Shown here piece after piece: positions 10,229 through 20,901 of a DNA stretch of 44,124 nucleotides. The stretch lies in assembly GCA_025352625.1 (NCBI GenBank), contig JANXSR010000417.1, positions 1 through 44,124 on the forward strand, given 5' to 3'. How positions within the stretch are numbered: position 1 is the stretch's first letter; the number at the start of each line of letters is the position of its first letter. Under the pieces are notes generated by a model, which was given only the letters and a program-made list of their open reading frames with translations, did no database searches and was not told where the DNA came from. The DNA comes from Ferruginibacter sp. Lineage in GTDB: Bacteria; Bacteroidota; Bacteroidia; Chitinophagales; Chitinophagaceae. The position numbers and the translations under genes were made by a program.

Positions 10229-11026
10229 ATGATTCATCCGCACACATACATACATCCTAATGCAAAATTAGCAACTAATGTAAAGATTGATCCTTTCAGT
10301 GTCATCCATCCAAATGTAGAAATTGGTGAAGGTACCTGGATAGGAAGCAACGTTACCATTATGGAAGGCGCAAGGATTGGGAAGAATTGCCGTATTTTTC
10401 CCGGAGCCGTTATTGCCGCCATTCCTCAGGATCTTAAATTTGAAGGCGAACAAACTACCGTTGAAATTGGAGACAATACAACCATTCGTGAGTTTGTAAC
10501 TGTTAACCGCGGCAGTAAAGATCGCTGGACAACAAAAGTGGGTAACAATTGCCTTATAATGGCGTACAGCCATATAGCACATGATTGTATTGTTGGCAAT
10601 AATTGTATTATGAGTAACAGTACGCAAATGGCAGGCCATGTAACTATGGGAGATAATTCTATCTTGGCAGGGATGTGCGCTATTCACCAGTTTGTACAAA
10701 TTGGGCAGCATGCATTTATTAGCGGAGGGTCGTTGGTTAGTAAAGATGTGCCCCCATATATTAAAGCAGGTAGAACGCCACTGAGTTATGCGGGAGTAAA
10801 CTCCGTTGGTTTAAAACGAAAAGGTTTTTCAAATGATCGAATTAACCAGATATTGGATATTTACCGCATCATCTACAATAAATCAATGAACACTTCTCAG
10901 GCACTTAATTTTATTGAAGAAGAATTACCTGCTACTGATGAAAGAGATGAAATTGTAACTTTTATAAGAGAAAGTGGCAGAGGCATCATTAAGCGTTTTG
11001 CAAAAGGAAGTCAGGATGATGAGTAA
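10229..11026 (+). CDS. lpxA: Acyl-ACP--UDP-N-acetylglucosamine O-acyltransferase
   Basis: Hexapeptide repeats with IREFVTVNRGS, AYSHIAHDC, NSVGLKRKGFS motifs; operon context. Confidence 0.95.
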   Translation: MIHPHTYIHPNAKLATNVKIDPFSVIHPNVEIGEGTWIGSNVTIMEGARIGKNCRIFPGAVIAAIPQDLKFEGEQTTVEIGDNTTIREFVTVNRGSKDRWTTKVGNNCLIMAYSHIAHDCIVGNNCIMSNSTQMAGHVTMGDNSILAGMCAIHQFVQIGQHAFISGGSLVSKDVPPYIKAGRTPLSYAGVNSVGLKRKGFSNDRINQILDIYRIIYNKSMNTSQALNFIEEELPATDERDEIVTFIRESGRGIIKRFAKGSQDDE

Positions 11027-11123
11027 AGCCATCTTTTAAGAGTATTTAATAACATCTTTATAAACGTTAACAAGATAAATTCTTATTAAAAATACTTTCA
11101 TAAAGTAAGTTTCACTTCATAAA

Positions 11124-11735
11124 ATGCAGATCACCTTAAACAATGTTGGCAAAAGATTTAACAGAGAGTGGATATTCCGGCATTTTAGTTATTCTTTTAT
11201 TGCGCAAAAAAAATATGCCATTACCGGATCCAACGGTTCAGGCAAATCTACTTTGTTACAGGTAATTGCCGGCTCCCTTTCGCACAATGAAGGAAAGGTT
11301 GACTTTACATTTCAACAAAAGCCAATTGAGGAGGAGCAACATTTTCAACACATCTCCATTGCAGCCCCTTATTTAGAGTTAATAGAAGAAATGACATCCG
11401 GCGAGTTTTTGAGTTTTCACAAACAGTTTAAAAAACTAACACTTGCTGATAAAGAAATATTAGAAATTGTAGGATTGCAAAAAGCAGTTAACAAACAAAT
11501 ACGCTATTACAGCAGTGGAATGAAACAACGATTAAAACTGGCACAAGCCTTTTTTTGCAATGCACCTGTTTTATTGTTAGATGAGCCAACCACTAATTTA
11601 GATGCAGAAGGCATTGCATTGTATCAATATCTGATAAAAAATTTCACATCAAATAAACTTGTAATTATAAGCAGCAATGATTTGCAGGAATATGAATTTT
11701 GCGATGCAGTAGTTGCTATTGGAGATTATAAATAA
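11124..11735 (+). CDS. ABC transporter ATP-binding protein
   Basis: Walker A GSNGSGKST, signature YYSSGMKQRLKLAQA, Walker B VLLLDEPTTNLD. Confidence 0.92.
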   Translation: MQITLNNVGKRFNREWIFRHFSYSFIAQKKYAITGSNGSGKSTLLQVIAGSLSHNEGKVDFTFQQKPIEEEQHFQHISIAAPYLELIEEMTSGEFLSFHKQFKKLTLADKEILEIVGLQKAVNKQIRYYSSGMKQRLKLAQAFFCNAPVLLLDEPTTNLDAEGIALYQYLIKNFTSNKLVIISSNDLQEYEFCDAVVAIGDYK

Positions 11736-11744
11736 TCATTTTAT

Positions 11745-12959
11745 TTATCGCCTGCTTGCTATCAGTAAATTTAAATCTGTGTACTTTAAATCAAACCTTT
11801 CACTTAAATAAAAGTTAGTCAGGCTTCCTTTAAACATATAGATACCGCTGCGTATATTTATTTTGTACCATACTACATTATCAATTCCGCCATCATCAGC
11901 TGTTTCCAGCAAAAGCGGCATTAACACATTGCTAATAGCCTGAGATGCGGTACGGGCAAAGCCACTGGGGATATTGGGCACGCAGAAATGTATCACATCA
12001 TATTTTCTAAATACAGGCTTTTCAAGGGTGGTTACTTCACTGGTCTCAAAACACCCTCCTCTGTCAATACTAACATCAACAATCACGGTACCTGGTCGCA
12101 TGTTACTTACCATTTCTTCTGTAACTACAATAGGGGTTCTGCCACCGGTACTGCTTAAAGCGCCCACAGCCACATCGCAGGTTTTTAATTGTTTCGCTAA
12201 AATTTTAGGTTCAATAACGGAAGTCCATAAACGCCCTCCAATATTATTCTGCAACCTTTTTAGCCTATAAATACTATTATCAAATATCTTTACGCTGGCT
12301 CCCATTGCAAGTGCCGTTCTGGCTGCATATTCACCTACAATACCAGCACCAATAATAATCACTTTTGTAGGAGGAATTCCACTAATACCACCTACTAATA
12401 CTCCCTTTCCCTGATTGGCATTGTTTAAATATTGCCCTGCAATCAGCATTACTGCACTGCCGGCAATTTCACTCATGCTTCGCACAATGGGGTTATGTCC
12501 ACTATCATCCTTTAGGTTTTCAAAACTCAGCGCTGTAATTTTCTTATCCATCATCTTCTGCAAAATCTCCCTTTTCATCACAGATAAATGTATGGGTGAA
12601 ATAATATATTGGTTGGGTTTCAGTAACTCACATTCACTTTCACTAACCGGCGCACTTTTTACCAGTATATCACATTCAAAAACCTCCTTTTTATTATAGG
12701 CAATTTTGGCACCGGCATCGCTGTAGTCTTTATCTGTATAACTGGCACCTTCGCCTGCTTTAGTTTCTATCACAACCCTGTGGCCATTTGCAACCATCAC
12801 TCCTACTGCTTCAGGCGTTAAAGCAATACGATTTTCGCTAAACGAAGTTTCCTTAGGAATACCGATAAATAATTCTTCCCCTTTAGGTTTTACATCCAGG
12901 GTTTCTTCCAACGTTTCGTAACTAAAAGAGGGAGATACAAATGGTTTTGATGTTGCCAT
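11745..12959 (-). CDS. Alanine dehydrogenase / NAD(P) transhydrogenase alpha-like protein
   Basis: IGIPKETSFSENRIALTPEAV, VIIIGAGIVGEYAARTALAMGASVKIFDNS, VDVSIDRGGCFETSEVTTLEKPVF. Confidence 0.9.
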   Translation of the reverse strand: MATSKPFVSPSFSYETLEETLDVKPKGEELFIGIPKETSFSENRIALTPEAVGVMVANGHRVVIETKAGEGASYTDKDYSDAGAKIAYNKKEVFECDILVKSAPVSESECELLKPNQYIISPIHLSVMKREILQKMMDKKITALSFENLKDDSGHNPIVRSMSEIAGSAVMLIAGQYLNNANQGKGVLVGGISGIPPTKVIIIGAGIVGEYAARTALAMGASVKIFDNSIYRLKRLQNNIGGRLWTSVIEPKILAKQLKTCDVAVGALSSTGGRTPIVVTEEMVSNMRPGTVIVDVSIDRGGCFETSEVTTLEKPVFRKYDVIHFCVPNIPSGFARTASQAISNVLMPLLLETADDGGIDNVVWYKINIRSGIYMFKGSLTNFYLSERFDLKYTDLNLLIASRR

Positions 12960-12986
12960 AATAATGAAAGATTGAAAGCGTACAAA

Positions 12987-13400
12987 TTACAAATTAATTT
13001 TCAGCTTTCGGGTATTCATGTCAATTGCTGTAATGTTGATATGCAAAGTATTATCAGGAAAAATACCCGGTGCCTGCTCCGGCCATTCTACAAAACAGGT
13101 GTTACCAGAATATAAACAATCTTCTACTCCTGCCTGTATGGCTTCCTCTTCATCTTTTAACCTGTAAAGATCCATATGATAAATAATTCGCCCTTGCTGA
13201 TTTGTATATTGGTTTATAATTGAAAACGTTGGACTGGAAATATTATCCTTAACACCCATTACCCCGCTAACAGCATGCACGAAAGTAGTTTTGCCTGCTC
13301 CCATTTCTCCATGAAATGCAAAAACGTTATAACCCGAAGTCAAATCAACAAACTTTTGGGCTGCTTCAGTTATTTTATCAAGTGTAAAATTTAACTCCAT
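12987..13400 (-). CDS. tsaE: tRNA threonylcarbamoyladenosine biosynthesis ATPase TsaE
   Basis: FHGEMGAGKTTFVHAVS, SSPTFSIINQY, HMDLYRLKDEEEA, FVEWPEQ motifs. Confidence 0.94.
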   Translation of the reverse strand: MELNFTLDKITEAAQKFVDLTSGYNVFAFHGEMGAGKTTFVHAVSGVMGVKDNISSPTFSIINQYTNQQGRIIYHMDLYRLKDEEEAIQAGVEDCLYSGNTCFVEWPEQAPGIFPDNTLHINITAIDMNTRKLKINL

Positions 13401-13404
13401 GTTG

Positions 13405-13412
13405 CAAAGATA
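13405..13412 (-). promoter_or_regulatory. TATCTTTG -7 element 4 nt from the tsaE ATG
   Basis: Exact TAnnTTTG consensus on minus strand, CAAC spacer, then ATG at 13400. Confidence 0.5.
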
Positions 13413-13450
13413 TTTTCCTTCATTAGTAATTGGGTAACAATAGCAAAGAA

Positions 13451-13458
13451 TAATTTTG
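13451..13458 (+). promoter_or_regulatory. TAATTTTG -7 element 4 nt from the P-type ATPase ATG
   Basis: Exact TAnnTTTG consensus, CAGT spacer, ATG at 13463; a TTGG lies ~17-18 nt upstream (~13430-13433). Confidence 0.5.
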
Positions 13459-13462
13459 CAGT

Positions 13463-15580
13463 ATGGAAAAAGTAGAATGGAAAGTTGAGGGAATGGACTG
13501 TACCAATTGTGCGCTCACTATTTCGAAATACCTAAATAAGGAAGGACTTAAAAATGTAAAGGTAAACTTCATAGGTGGTGAAGTTACTTTTGATTTGAAT
13601 GAAGGTAAATCCAAAGAACAATTAGCCAAAGGCATTACTGGTTTGGGATATAGTGTTGTAAATGAAACAAAAGTTGCAATCAGCAAACCTCCCACTAAAA
13701 TTTTCACCAATCATTTACAAAGATTTTTATTTTGTTTACCCTTTACAGCAGTGTTGATGCTGCATATGCTGCCATGGCATATCCATTTTTTAATGAACCC
13801 CTGGATACAACTTGCAATTTGTTTGCCCGTTTACATGGTTGGTATGGGATATTTTGGAGTAAGTGCCATTAAAAGTTTACGTGGCGGTATCCCTAATATG
13901 AATGTATTAATTGCCATTGGTGCTACTGCTGCATTTGTATATAGCCTTATTGGCACAGTGGGCAATTTTGGAATGGATTATGTATTTTATGAAACTACTG
14001 CCACCATTATTACCCTTGTATTCCTTGGAGAATGGGTTGAGCATAAATCTGTATCTACAACCCAAAAGGAATTAAACAAATTAGCTGCGCAGCAAAAGGT
14101 AATGGCCAATATGATCGCTTTTGATGACGAGCATAAAGAAAATATTTTTCCGGTAGAAAATACACAACTGCGTACAGGTGACCTTATCTTGATTAAAACA
14201 GGTGAGCAGGTACCGATGGATTGTAAAATATTATGGGGTGATGCACATGTAAATGAAGCATTGCTAACCGGAGAAAGCAACCCCGTACACAAACAAAAAA
14301 AAGATGCACTAATTGGTGGAAGCCTTTTAACTGACGGTACTGTAAAAGCACAGGTAACAGCTACCGGCAAAGACACAGTGCTGAGTAATATTTTAAATCT
14401 TGTGAAACAAGCACAAGGCGAAAAGCCACCCATTCAACAATTAGCAGATAAAATAAGTGCTGTGTTTGTTCCTGTAGTATTAGGTATATCGGTACTTACT
14501 TTTTTGTTAAATTATTTTGTAGCTGATATTGATGCTACAAGCTCTTTAATGAGAAGCATTGCAGTATTGGTTATTAGTTGTCCATGCGCCATGGGGCTGG
14601 CAACACCTGCGGCAATAGCTGTTGGCTTGGGGCGTGCAGCCAAAAATGGCATCCTGTTTCGAAATGCAAAAAGTTTAGAATTATTTAAGGGTATTAAAAC
14701 GGTGGTGTTTGATAAAACTGGCACCCTTACTAAAGGAGAATTTACTATTTCTGGGTTTGACGCTGGCACGATGCCGGAAGATGAATTTAAGCGCATCGTT
14801 TTTTCATTGGAAAAATATTCCAATCATCCCATAGCAAAAGTAATTTCTACTAACTGGAAAATAAATAATAGTATCGCCTGGAAAAAAATTGAGGAAATAA
14901 AAGGCATTGGAATGAAGGGAGAAGATGCTGACGGAAATATTTATCAGTTAGGCAATAATAACACCGGGGCATCAACTAATAACAAAGGGGCGCACACAGC
15001 TTATCTGATAAAAAATAATGAATCAATCGGCTGGCTTGATCTTGCAGATGAAATAAGAGAAGAATCAAAACAGGTTATTAGCTATCTGCATTCAATAAAT
15101 ATCAAAACCATTTTATTGAGTGGTGACAGTTTGGAAAGATGTAAAAAAGTTGCTGATGCAGTAGGGATAGACCAGGTATTTGCTCAACAAAAACCGGAAG
15201 AAAAATTAATAGTCATTGAACAATTAAATAAAGCCAATCCCACTGCAATGGTTGGAGATGGTATAAATGATGCGCCCGCATTGGCCAAAGCAACCATTGG
15301 AATTTCAATGAGTGATGCTTCTCAATTGGCAATGCAGACTGCACAGGTTGTTTTAATGAACAAAGGGATTCAACACTTGCCTTTGGCATTGGGTTTGGGA
15401 AAACATACTTTCGCCACCATAAAGCAAAATCTTTTTTGGGCATTTATTTATAATATTGTTGCCATACCAATTGCCGCAGTTGGGTTATTGCACCCCGGGG
15501 TAGCCGCATTGGCAATGGGTTTTAGCGATGTGGTACTGGCCATTAATTCTATCAGGCTCAATTACAGGAAAGTGGTTTAA
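13463..15580 (+). CDS. Heavy metal (copper-type) translocating P-type ATPase
   Basis: N-terminal HMA domain GMDCTNCALTI, CPC motif VISCPCAMGLATPAA, DKTGT phosphorylation motif, GDGINDAPALA. Confidence 0.95.
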   Translation: MEKVEWKVEGMDCTNCALTISKYLNKEGLKNVKVNFIGGEVTFDLNEGKSKEQLAKGITGLGYSVVNETKVAISKPPTKIFTNHLQRFLFCLPFTAVLMLHMLPWHIHFLMNPWIQLAICLPVYMVGMGYFGVSAIKSLRGGIPNMNVLIAIGATAAFVYSLIGTVGNFGMDYVFYETTATIITLVFLGEWVEHKSVSTTQKELNKLAAQQKVMANMIAFDDEHKENIFPVENTQLRTGDLILIKTGEQVPMDCKILWGDAHVNEALLTGESNPVHKQKKDALIGGSLLTDGTVKAQVTATGKDTVLSNILNLVKQAQGEKPPIQQLADKISAVFVPVVLGISVLTFLLNYFVADIDATSSLMRSIAVLVISCPCAMGLATPAAIAVGLGRAAKNGILFRNAKSLELFKGIKTVVFDKTGTLTKGEFTISGFDAGTMPEDEFKRIVFSLEKYSNHPIAKVISTNWKINNSIAWKKIEEIKGIGMKGEDADGNIYQLGNNNTGASTNNKGAHTAYLIKNNESIGWLDLADEIREESKQVISYLHSINIKTILLSGDSLERCKKVADAVGIDQVFAQQKPEEKLIVIEQLNKANPTAMVGDGINDAPALAKATIGISMSDASQLAMQTAQVVLMNKGIQHLPLALGLGKHTFATIKQNLFWAFIYNIVAIPIAAVGLLHPGVAALAMGFSDVVLAINSIRLNYRKVV

Positions 15581-15603
15581 TTTCAAGCCATAATTACTTT
15601 CTT

Positions 15604-17505
15604 TTGACAATACACGAAATACTAAAGGAATACTGGGGATATGATACTTTCCGGCCATTGCAGGAAGATATCATTAATGCAGTGTTGCGGGGAAATGATA
15701 CATTAGCTTTACTCCCCACTGGTGGAGGTAAATCTATTTGCTTTCAGGTACCCGCTTTAGCAAAAGATGGATTGTGCCTTGTAATCAGTCCGCTGATTGC
15801 TTTAATGAAAGACCAGGTACAAAATTTAAAAACCAAAGGTATTCCCGCATTATCTATTTTTTCAGGCATGAGTTTTTTAGAAGTAAAAAAAACCTTGCAA
15901 AATGCGGTTCATGGCAATTATAAATTTTTGTATGTTTCACCTGAGCGGCTGGAAACTAATTTATTTTTAGAGTACTTACCTGCTATGAACATCAACCTCA
16001 TTGCCGTAGATGAGGCACATTGTATTTCTCAATGGGGTTATGATTTTAGACCACCTTACATACGCATTGCCCAATTACGTGAATACCTGCAACAAACTCC
16101 TATCCTGGCTTTAACGGCTTCCGCTACCGTGACTGTTCAAAATGATATTTGTGAAAAATTAATTTTTTCAAAAAAACAACAGCGTTTTCAGCAATCCTTT
16201 GAACGGCCCAATCTTTCTTACAGTGTTTTTAATGTTACCGGTAAACAAAATAAATTGTTAGAAATATTGAACAATGTAAAAGGGAGTGCCATTGTTTATT
16301 GCAAAAGCCGGAGGCATACAAAAGATATTGCCGATCTGCTATTACTCAATAAAATTAATGCCAGTTACTACCATGCAGGTTTAACAACCGAAGAGAGAAA
16401 TAAGCGCCAGGAAGACTGGATAAATAATACCACAAGGGTGATGGCTTGTACCAATGCTTTTGGTATGGGTATAGATAAACCAAATGTACGGGTGGTTATA
16501 CATTATGATGTGCCTGATTGTTTGGAAAATTATTATCAGGAAGCTGGCCGGGCTGGCCGGGATGGGAAAAGAGCTTATGCAGTTTTATTGTACAATAGTA
16601 AGGAGTTAGAAGATCTTAAATTACAATCCGGTATCCGATATCCTGCCAAAGAAGAGATTAAAAAAGTGTACACGGCCATCATGAATTACCTGCAAATTGC
16701 TGCAGGCAGCGGAGAAGGAATTAGTTTCGATGTTGATTTAGCTGCTTTTACAACTGCATTTAAAATAAATATTCTTACTGCCACCTATGCAATTAAAACA
16801 TTGGAGCAGGAAGAAATAATTAGGTATAACGAAGTCTTTTTTAAACCTTCAACATTGGTATTTAATTGCTATAAAGATCAATTGAATGACTTTGAAAATC
16901 AGTACCCGCAACTGGAAGCAGTAATTAAAGGTTTGCTGCGCTCGTACGAGGGTATTTTCGATTTTCCTGCCACTATTTATGAAACACAATTGGCAAAATT
17001 TATTCAAAAAAAATTACCCGAATTAATCAAAGAATTACAGCAACTCAATAAACTGGGAATTGTTGAGTATTCTCCCAGAAAAGACAAACCGCAAATCACA
17101 CTTTTGCAAAACAGAATGTACGCTGATAGTTTTGTAATTAATCTAACCGATTATTTACAACGCAAACAAAATTTCGAAAAACGTATAGAATCTATTTATA
17201 AATATATCCAACAAACTAATACCTGCAGAAGCCAATTGATCGCTTCTTATTTTAATGACCTTACAATAAAAAAATGTGGTATATGCGATAACTGCATTAA
17301 TCAAAATGATGTAGTAATTAGCATTGAAGAGTTTGAAAATATTGCAGCGAAAATATTTCAACACCTGGCTGAAAAACCATTACTGCCTGATGAACTAATG
17401 AAAAAATTAGCAGGTGTAAGGAAGGAGAAATTTTGGAAAGTAACAGACTACTTACAAGCTGAAAAAAAAATCTATTTCAATAAGGAAGGGGAAATGCAAA
17501 AATAA
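15604..17505 (+). CDS. recQ: ATP-dependent DNA helicase RecQ
   Basis: TTG start; LLPTGGGKSICFQVPAL, VDEAHCISQWGYDFRP, YYQEAGRAGRDG, zinc-binding C-x2-C motif KKCGICDNC. Confidence 0.93.
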   Translation: MTIHEILKEYWGYDTFRPLQEDIINAVLRGNDTLALLPTGGGKSICFQVPALAKDGLCLVISPLIALMKDQVQNLKTKGIPALSIFSGMSFLEVKKTLQNAVHGNYKFLYVSPERLETNLFLEYLPAMNINLIAVDEAHCISQWGYDFRPPYIRIAQLREYLQQTPILALTASATVTVQNDICEKLIFSKKQQRFQQSFERPNLSYSVFNVTGKQNKLLEILNNVKGSAIVYCKSRRHTKDIADLLLLNKINASYYHAGLTTEERNKRQEDWINNTTRVMACTNAFGMGIDKPNVRVVIHYDVPDCLENYYQEAGRAGRDGKRAYAVLLYNSKELEDLKLQSGIRYPAKEEIKKVYTAIMNYLQIAAGSGEGISFDVDLAAFTTAFKINILTATYAIKTLEQEEIIRYNEVFFKPSTLVFNCYKDQLNDFENQYPQLEAVIKGLLRSYEGIFDFPATIYETQLAKFIQKKLPELIKELQQLNKLGIVEYSPRKDKPQITLLQNRMYADSFVINLTDYLQRKQNFEKRIESIYKYIQQTNTCRSQLIASYFNDLTIKKCGICDNCINQNDVVISIEEFENIAAKIFQHLAEKPLLPDELMKKLAGVRKEKFWKVTDYLQAEKKIYFNKEGEMQK

Positions 17506-17535
17506 AAAAAGGGACCAAGATAGAAATCTAGTCCC
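17504..17535 (-). terminator. Intrinsic terminator oriented for minus-strand transcription
   Basis: Minus strand reads GGGACTAGATTTCTATCTTGGTCCC followed by TTTTTTTATTTTT. Confidence 0.6.
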
Positions 17536-17762
17536 GCTTTAAAATCCAATATCCTATGAAAAACCGAAACGAAGATAGGGGCTTATATAATATAATACAA
17601 GTTTTTGAATAACTATTTTAGGAAATTTTGTGTGTTTTAAAATATAGATTTAAATAATTAATAGATTATTAAATAGATGAATATCAATTCAGTAATGAAT
17701 TCATATTTGTTTTCTATTATCTCCAAGCAAAAACAGATATTTTACTTTACAGCTTTAAAAAA

Positions 17763-18788
17763 TCAGGAAAATAAAGTGCCACTATTGGGAGCAACTTTGC
17801 CCAAATGCTGGTAAGCTTTTGCAGTGGCTTCTCTGCCCCTCGCCGTACGTTGTAAAAATCCTTCTTGAATTAAAAATGGTTCATACACTTCTTCCAATGT
17901 GCCGGGTTCTTCACCAACGGCAGTAGCGATGGTAGTAATACCAACCGGGCCACCTTTAAATTTATCAATGATGGCATTTAAAATGCGGTTATCCATTTCA
18001 TCTAGCCCGTGTTCATCTACATTCAATGCTTTTAAAGAATGCTGGGTAATCCCAATATCAATTTCACCGTCGTTTAATACCTGTGCAAAATCTCTTACTC
18101 TTCTCAAAAGGCCGTTCGCAATACGCGGTGTGCCGCGACTGCGTCTCGCAATTTCATCTGCCGCCGCAGTACTGATAATAGTATTTAATATTCCTGAAGA
18201 ACGAAGTATTATCTTTTGAAGTGTTGCAGCATTGTAATATTCCAATCTTGATTTTATACCAAAACGGGATAAAAGAGGGGCCGTCAACAAACCGCTTCTG
18301 GTTGTAGCGCCAATCAATGTAAAAGGGTTCAGGTTAATCTGTACGCTTCTGGCGTTAGGGCCACTGTCAATCATAATATCAATGCGGTAATCTTCCATGG
18401 CTGCATACAGGTATTCTTCCACTACATTACTAAGCCGGTGTATTTCATCAATAAATAAAACATCATTGGGTTCTAAATTGGTCAACAGACCGGCAAGGTC
18501 ACCTGGCTTTTCAATAACTGGTCCGCTGGTTTCTTTGATGTTAACCCCTAATTCATTGGCAACAATTCTGCTTAATGTAGTTTTACCTAATCCTGGCGGA
18601 CCATGAAATAAAATATGATCCAGCGCCTCTCCTCTTATTTTAGCTGCCTTTATAAAAATGCGCAGGTTTTCAATGGTCTGTGGCTGACCCGAAAAATCAG
18701 CCATTTCGCTGGGGCGAATGTTGTTCTCAAAATCTTTTTCTGCCGGGCTTAACGATTCGCCATCCGTATTTAAATTCGGGTTTGCCAT
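17763..18788 (-). CDS. ruvB: Holliday junction branch migration DNA helicase RuvB
   Basis: [66 protein letters not shown]. Confidence 0.97.
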   Translation of the reverse strand: MANPNLNTDGESLSPAEKDFENNIRPSEMADFSGQPQTIENLRIFIKAAKIRGEALDHILFHGPPGLGKTTLSRIVANELGVNIKETSGPVIEKPGDLAGLLTNLEPNDVLFIDEIHRLSNVVEEYLYAAMEDYRIDIMIDSGPNARSVQINLNPFTLIGATTRSGLLTAPLLSRFGIKSRLEYYNAATLQKIILRSSGILNTIISTAAADEIARRSRGTPRIANGLLRRVRDFAQVLNDGEIDIGITQHSLKALNVDEHGLDEMDNRILNAIIDKFKGGPVGITTIATAVGEEPGTLEEVYEPFLIQEGFLQRTARGREATAKAYQHLGKVAPNSGTLFS

Positions 18789-18903
18789 GTTGTAAAAATA
18801 ATCAATAATGCAATGAACTGAATAATCATTTAATTACAAATAAAAATACCACTCCACCGAATAGCAAAGGGGTATTTTAAAAGAACCTTATTTTGATTAA
18901 ACT

Positions 18904-19623
18904 TTATTTAGATTTTACATTGATTGCAACCCTGCGGTTTTGTGCTTTTCCTTCAGCGGTAGTATTGTCACCAATTGGATATTGTGGACCATAACCTTTT
19001 GCATCCGTAATAGCTTTAACACTGGCACCTAATTTTTTTAATTCAGCCACAACAGCTTCAGAACGTTTTTGAGATAAGGATACATTGGCAACAGAATCTC
19101 CTGTATTATCTGTATAACCGCCCAGTTTAAAAGTAGCAACGGGAAATGCTTTGCTAATAGAAACAATATTTTTTAGCTGTGCTGTTGAAGCTGAATCCAC
19201 CTTGGCCCCACCTGTATTAAATCTTACATTGGTAAATTCAAACCAGTTACCTTTCACTGTATCAATAGTTGCAGCAGCATCCGATAAAAATTTAAATAGC
19301 CTGTTTTCTGTAGAATTTTCGCCCACATCCAGTTTGCCAGCACCATTTGGCAAATCGATACTGATAATCTTACCAAGATCGTAAATATAATTACCGCTTG
19401 TATCAACAGCACCGGCAACAGCCGGTGTGGTTACAGATTGGCTTTCAGTTTTCTCCGCCGGTTCTTTAGCAACAACTGCCGGTTGTTCGGTAGTTGTACC
19501 CGAACCGCTCCCCATTAAATACCAGGCTGCTGCTGATACCAAAACCAATAGCAACAAAGGCAATAACCATTTTAATCCATTTCCAGCATTTTCTACCGTT
19601 TCTTCCTCTAAATTGTGTGACAT
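18904..19623 (-). CDS. OmpA family protein with single N-terminal TM segment
   Basis: C-terminal OmpA-like domain FKLGGYTDNTGDSVANVSLSQKRSEAVVAELKKLG...NRRVAINV; N-terminal hydrophobic helix. Confidence 0.88.
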   Translation of the reverse strand: MSHNLEEETVENAGNGLKWLLPLLLLVLVSAAAWYLMGSGSGTTTEQPAVVAKEPAEKTESQSVTTPAVAGAVDTSGNYIYDLGKIISIDLPNGAGKLDVGENSTENRLFKFLSDAAATIDTVKGNWFEFTNVRFNTGGAKVDSASTAQLKNIVSISKAFPVATFKLGGYTDNTGDSVANVSLSQKRSEAVVAELKKLGASVKAITDAKGYGPQYPIGDNTTAEGKAQNRRVAINVKSK

Positions 19624-19816
19624 AATTATTTGTTTTATTATTTAAGAAATTGTTTACAAATGCATAGCATTAATAATCATACAAGGTTACAAAAAAAATA
19701 ATAAATAGAACAAGAAGTCGCTACAGTTTATTGATTATAATATTGTTGTTCAAATAACCTCTTACAACTGCATTTCACCATTAATAAAAAACTGCCTGCT
19801 GTTACATTCTGCTAAT

Positions 19817-20884
19817 TTGTATGTTTGTGCCCTTATGTTAAAGAAGATATCTAGATACTGGATTTGTCAACTTACAGGATGGGGTGCAAGCATGGCAACT
19901 TCTACCTTTTTTTATTTAACCTTATCTGTTAGAAAAGTTGATCATTTCTTTATATTAATTCTTATAAGCGTAGTGTTGGGTATTTTAATTACCCACATTA
20001 TGCGGATGACAATTAGAGAATATAAAGTATTGGAAAAACGATTAGAGACTCAAATAATATTATTCATTCTTTTAACCCTGGTATTTTCCGTTGTGTATGG
20101 ATTTGCAGATGTAGCAATTGAAAAAGCGTTAAACCTGCGAGATACCGGCGGACCAAAAATTTCTTTGGCCAATGAAATAACAAGAACTGTTATAAATAAC
20201 TTCTTTCTGCTCTTTATATGGAACCTTATCTATTACACCTATCACTATGTGGAGCGCAACCTTAAGCAAGAAGTTGATACGTTAAAATTACAAGCCGTAG
20301 TAAAGGAACTGGAACTTAAAACAATTAAATCTCATATTAATCCTCATTTTATTTTTAATGCATTAAACAGCATACGTGCATTGGTAGATGAAAACCCAAC
20401 CCGTGCAAGAACCGCCATCACAGAATTAAGTAATATTTTGCGAAGCAGTATGCAAGCAGAAAAATTAGAAACAGTTCCCTTAGAAAGGGAACTGAATATT
20501 GTAAAAGATTACCTGGCTTTGGAAAAAATGCGTTTTGAAGAGCGCCTTACCATTGAAATGGACATTGATGAAGATACATTAGGACAGCCTGTTCCCCCAA
20601 TGATGTTACAAACCCTGGTTGAAAATGCAATTAAACACGGCATCAGTAAAAAAATAAATGGGGGCACAATAAAGGTTATTTCTGACTTTGTAAACGACCA
20701 CCATGAACTGGTTGTGCAAAACTCAGGGCAGCTAAACAGCTATGTAAATGGTGAAGGATTTGGCGTAATTAGTACGCAGTACAGGCTTAATTTGCTATAC
20801 CAGGGCAAGGCCACTTTTGAAATTAAAAATATAAATTTGGAAATGGTGGAATCCAGGATAACCATGCCAGTTGCTGCTTTATAA
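19817..20884 (+). CDS. LytS-type sensor histidine kinase (His_kinase family); true start may be at MLKKISRY (19835)
   Basis: TM segments then LKSHINPHFIFNALNSIRALV and PPMMLQTLVENAIKHGI motifs. Confidence 0.9.
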   Translation: MYVCALMLKKISRYWICQLTGWGASMATSTFFYLTLSVRKVDHFFILILISVVLGILITHIMRMTIREYKVLEKRLETQIILFILLTLVFSVVYGFADVAIEKALNLRDTGGPKISLANEITRTVINNFFLLFIWNLIYYTYHYVERNLKQEVDTLKLQAVVKELELKTIKSHINPHFIFNALNSIRALVDENPTRARTAITELSNILRSSMQAEKLETVPLERELNIVKDYLALEKMRFEERLTIEMDIDEDTLGQPVPPMMLQTLVENAIKHGISKKINGGTIKVISDFVNDHHELVVQNSGQLNSYVNGEGFGVISTQYRLNLLYQGKATFEIKNINLEMVESRITMPVAAL

Positions 20885-20901
20885 ACTAACAAAACAATTG
20901 T

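Noticed and set aside
16541-16563. Tandem GCTGGCCGGG repeat
   Set aside because: Encodes the normal RecQ motif VI peptide QEAGRAGRDG.
17556-17612. Possible 18-codon ORF MKNRNEDRGLYNIIQVFE on plus strand
   Set aside because: Very short, no clear promoter or homologue, and overlaps the candidate minus-strand hairpin RNA.
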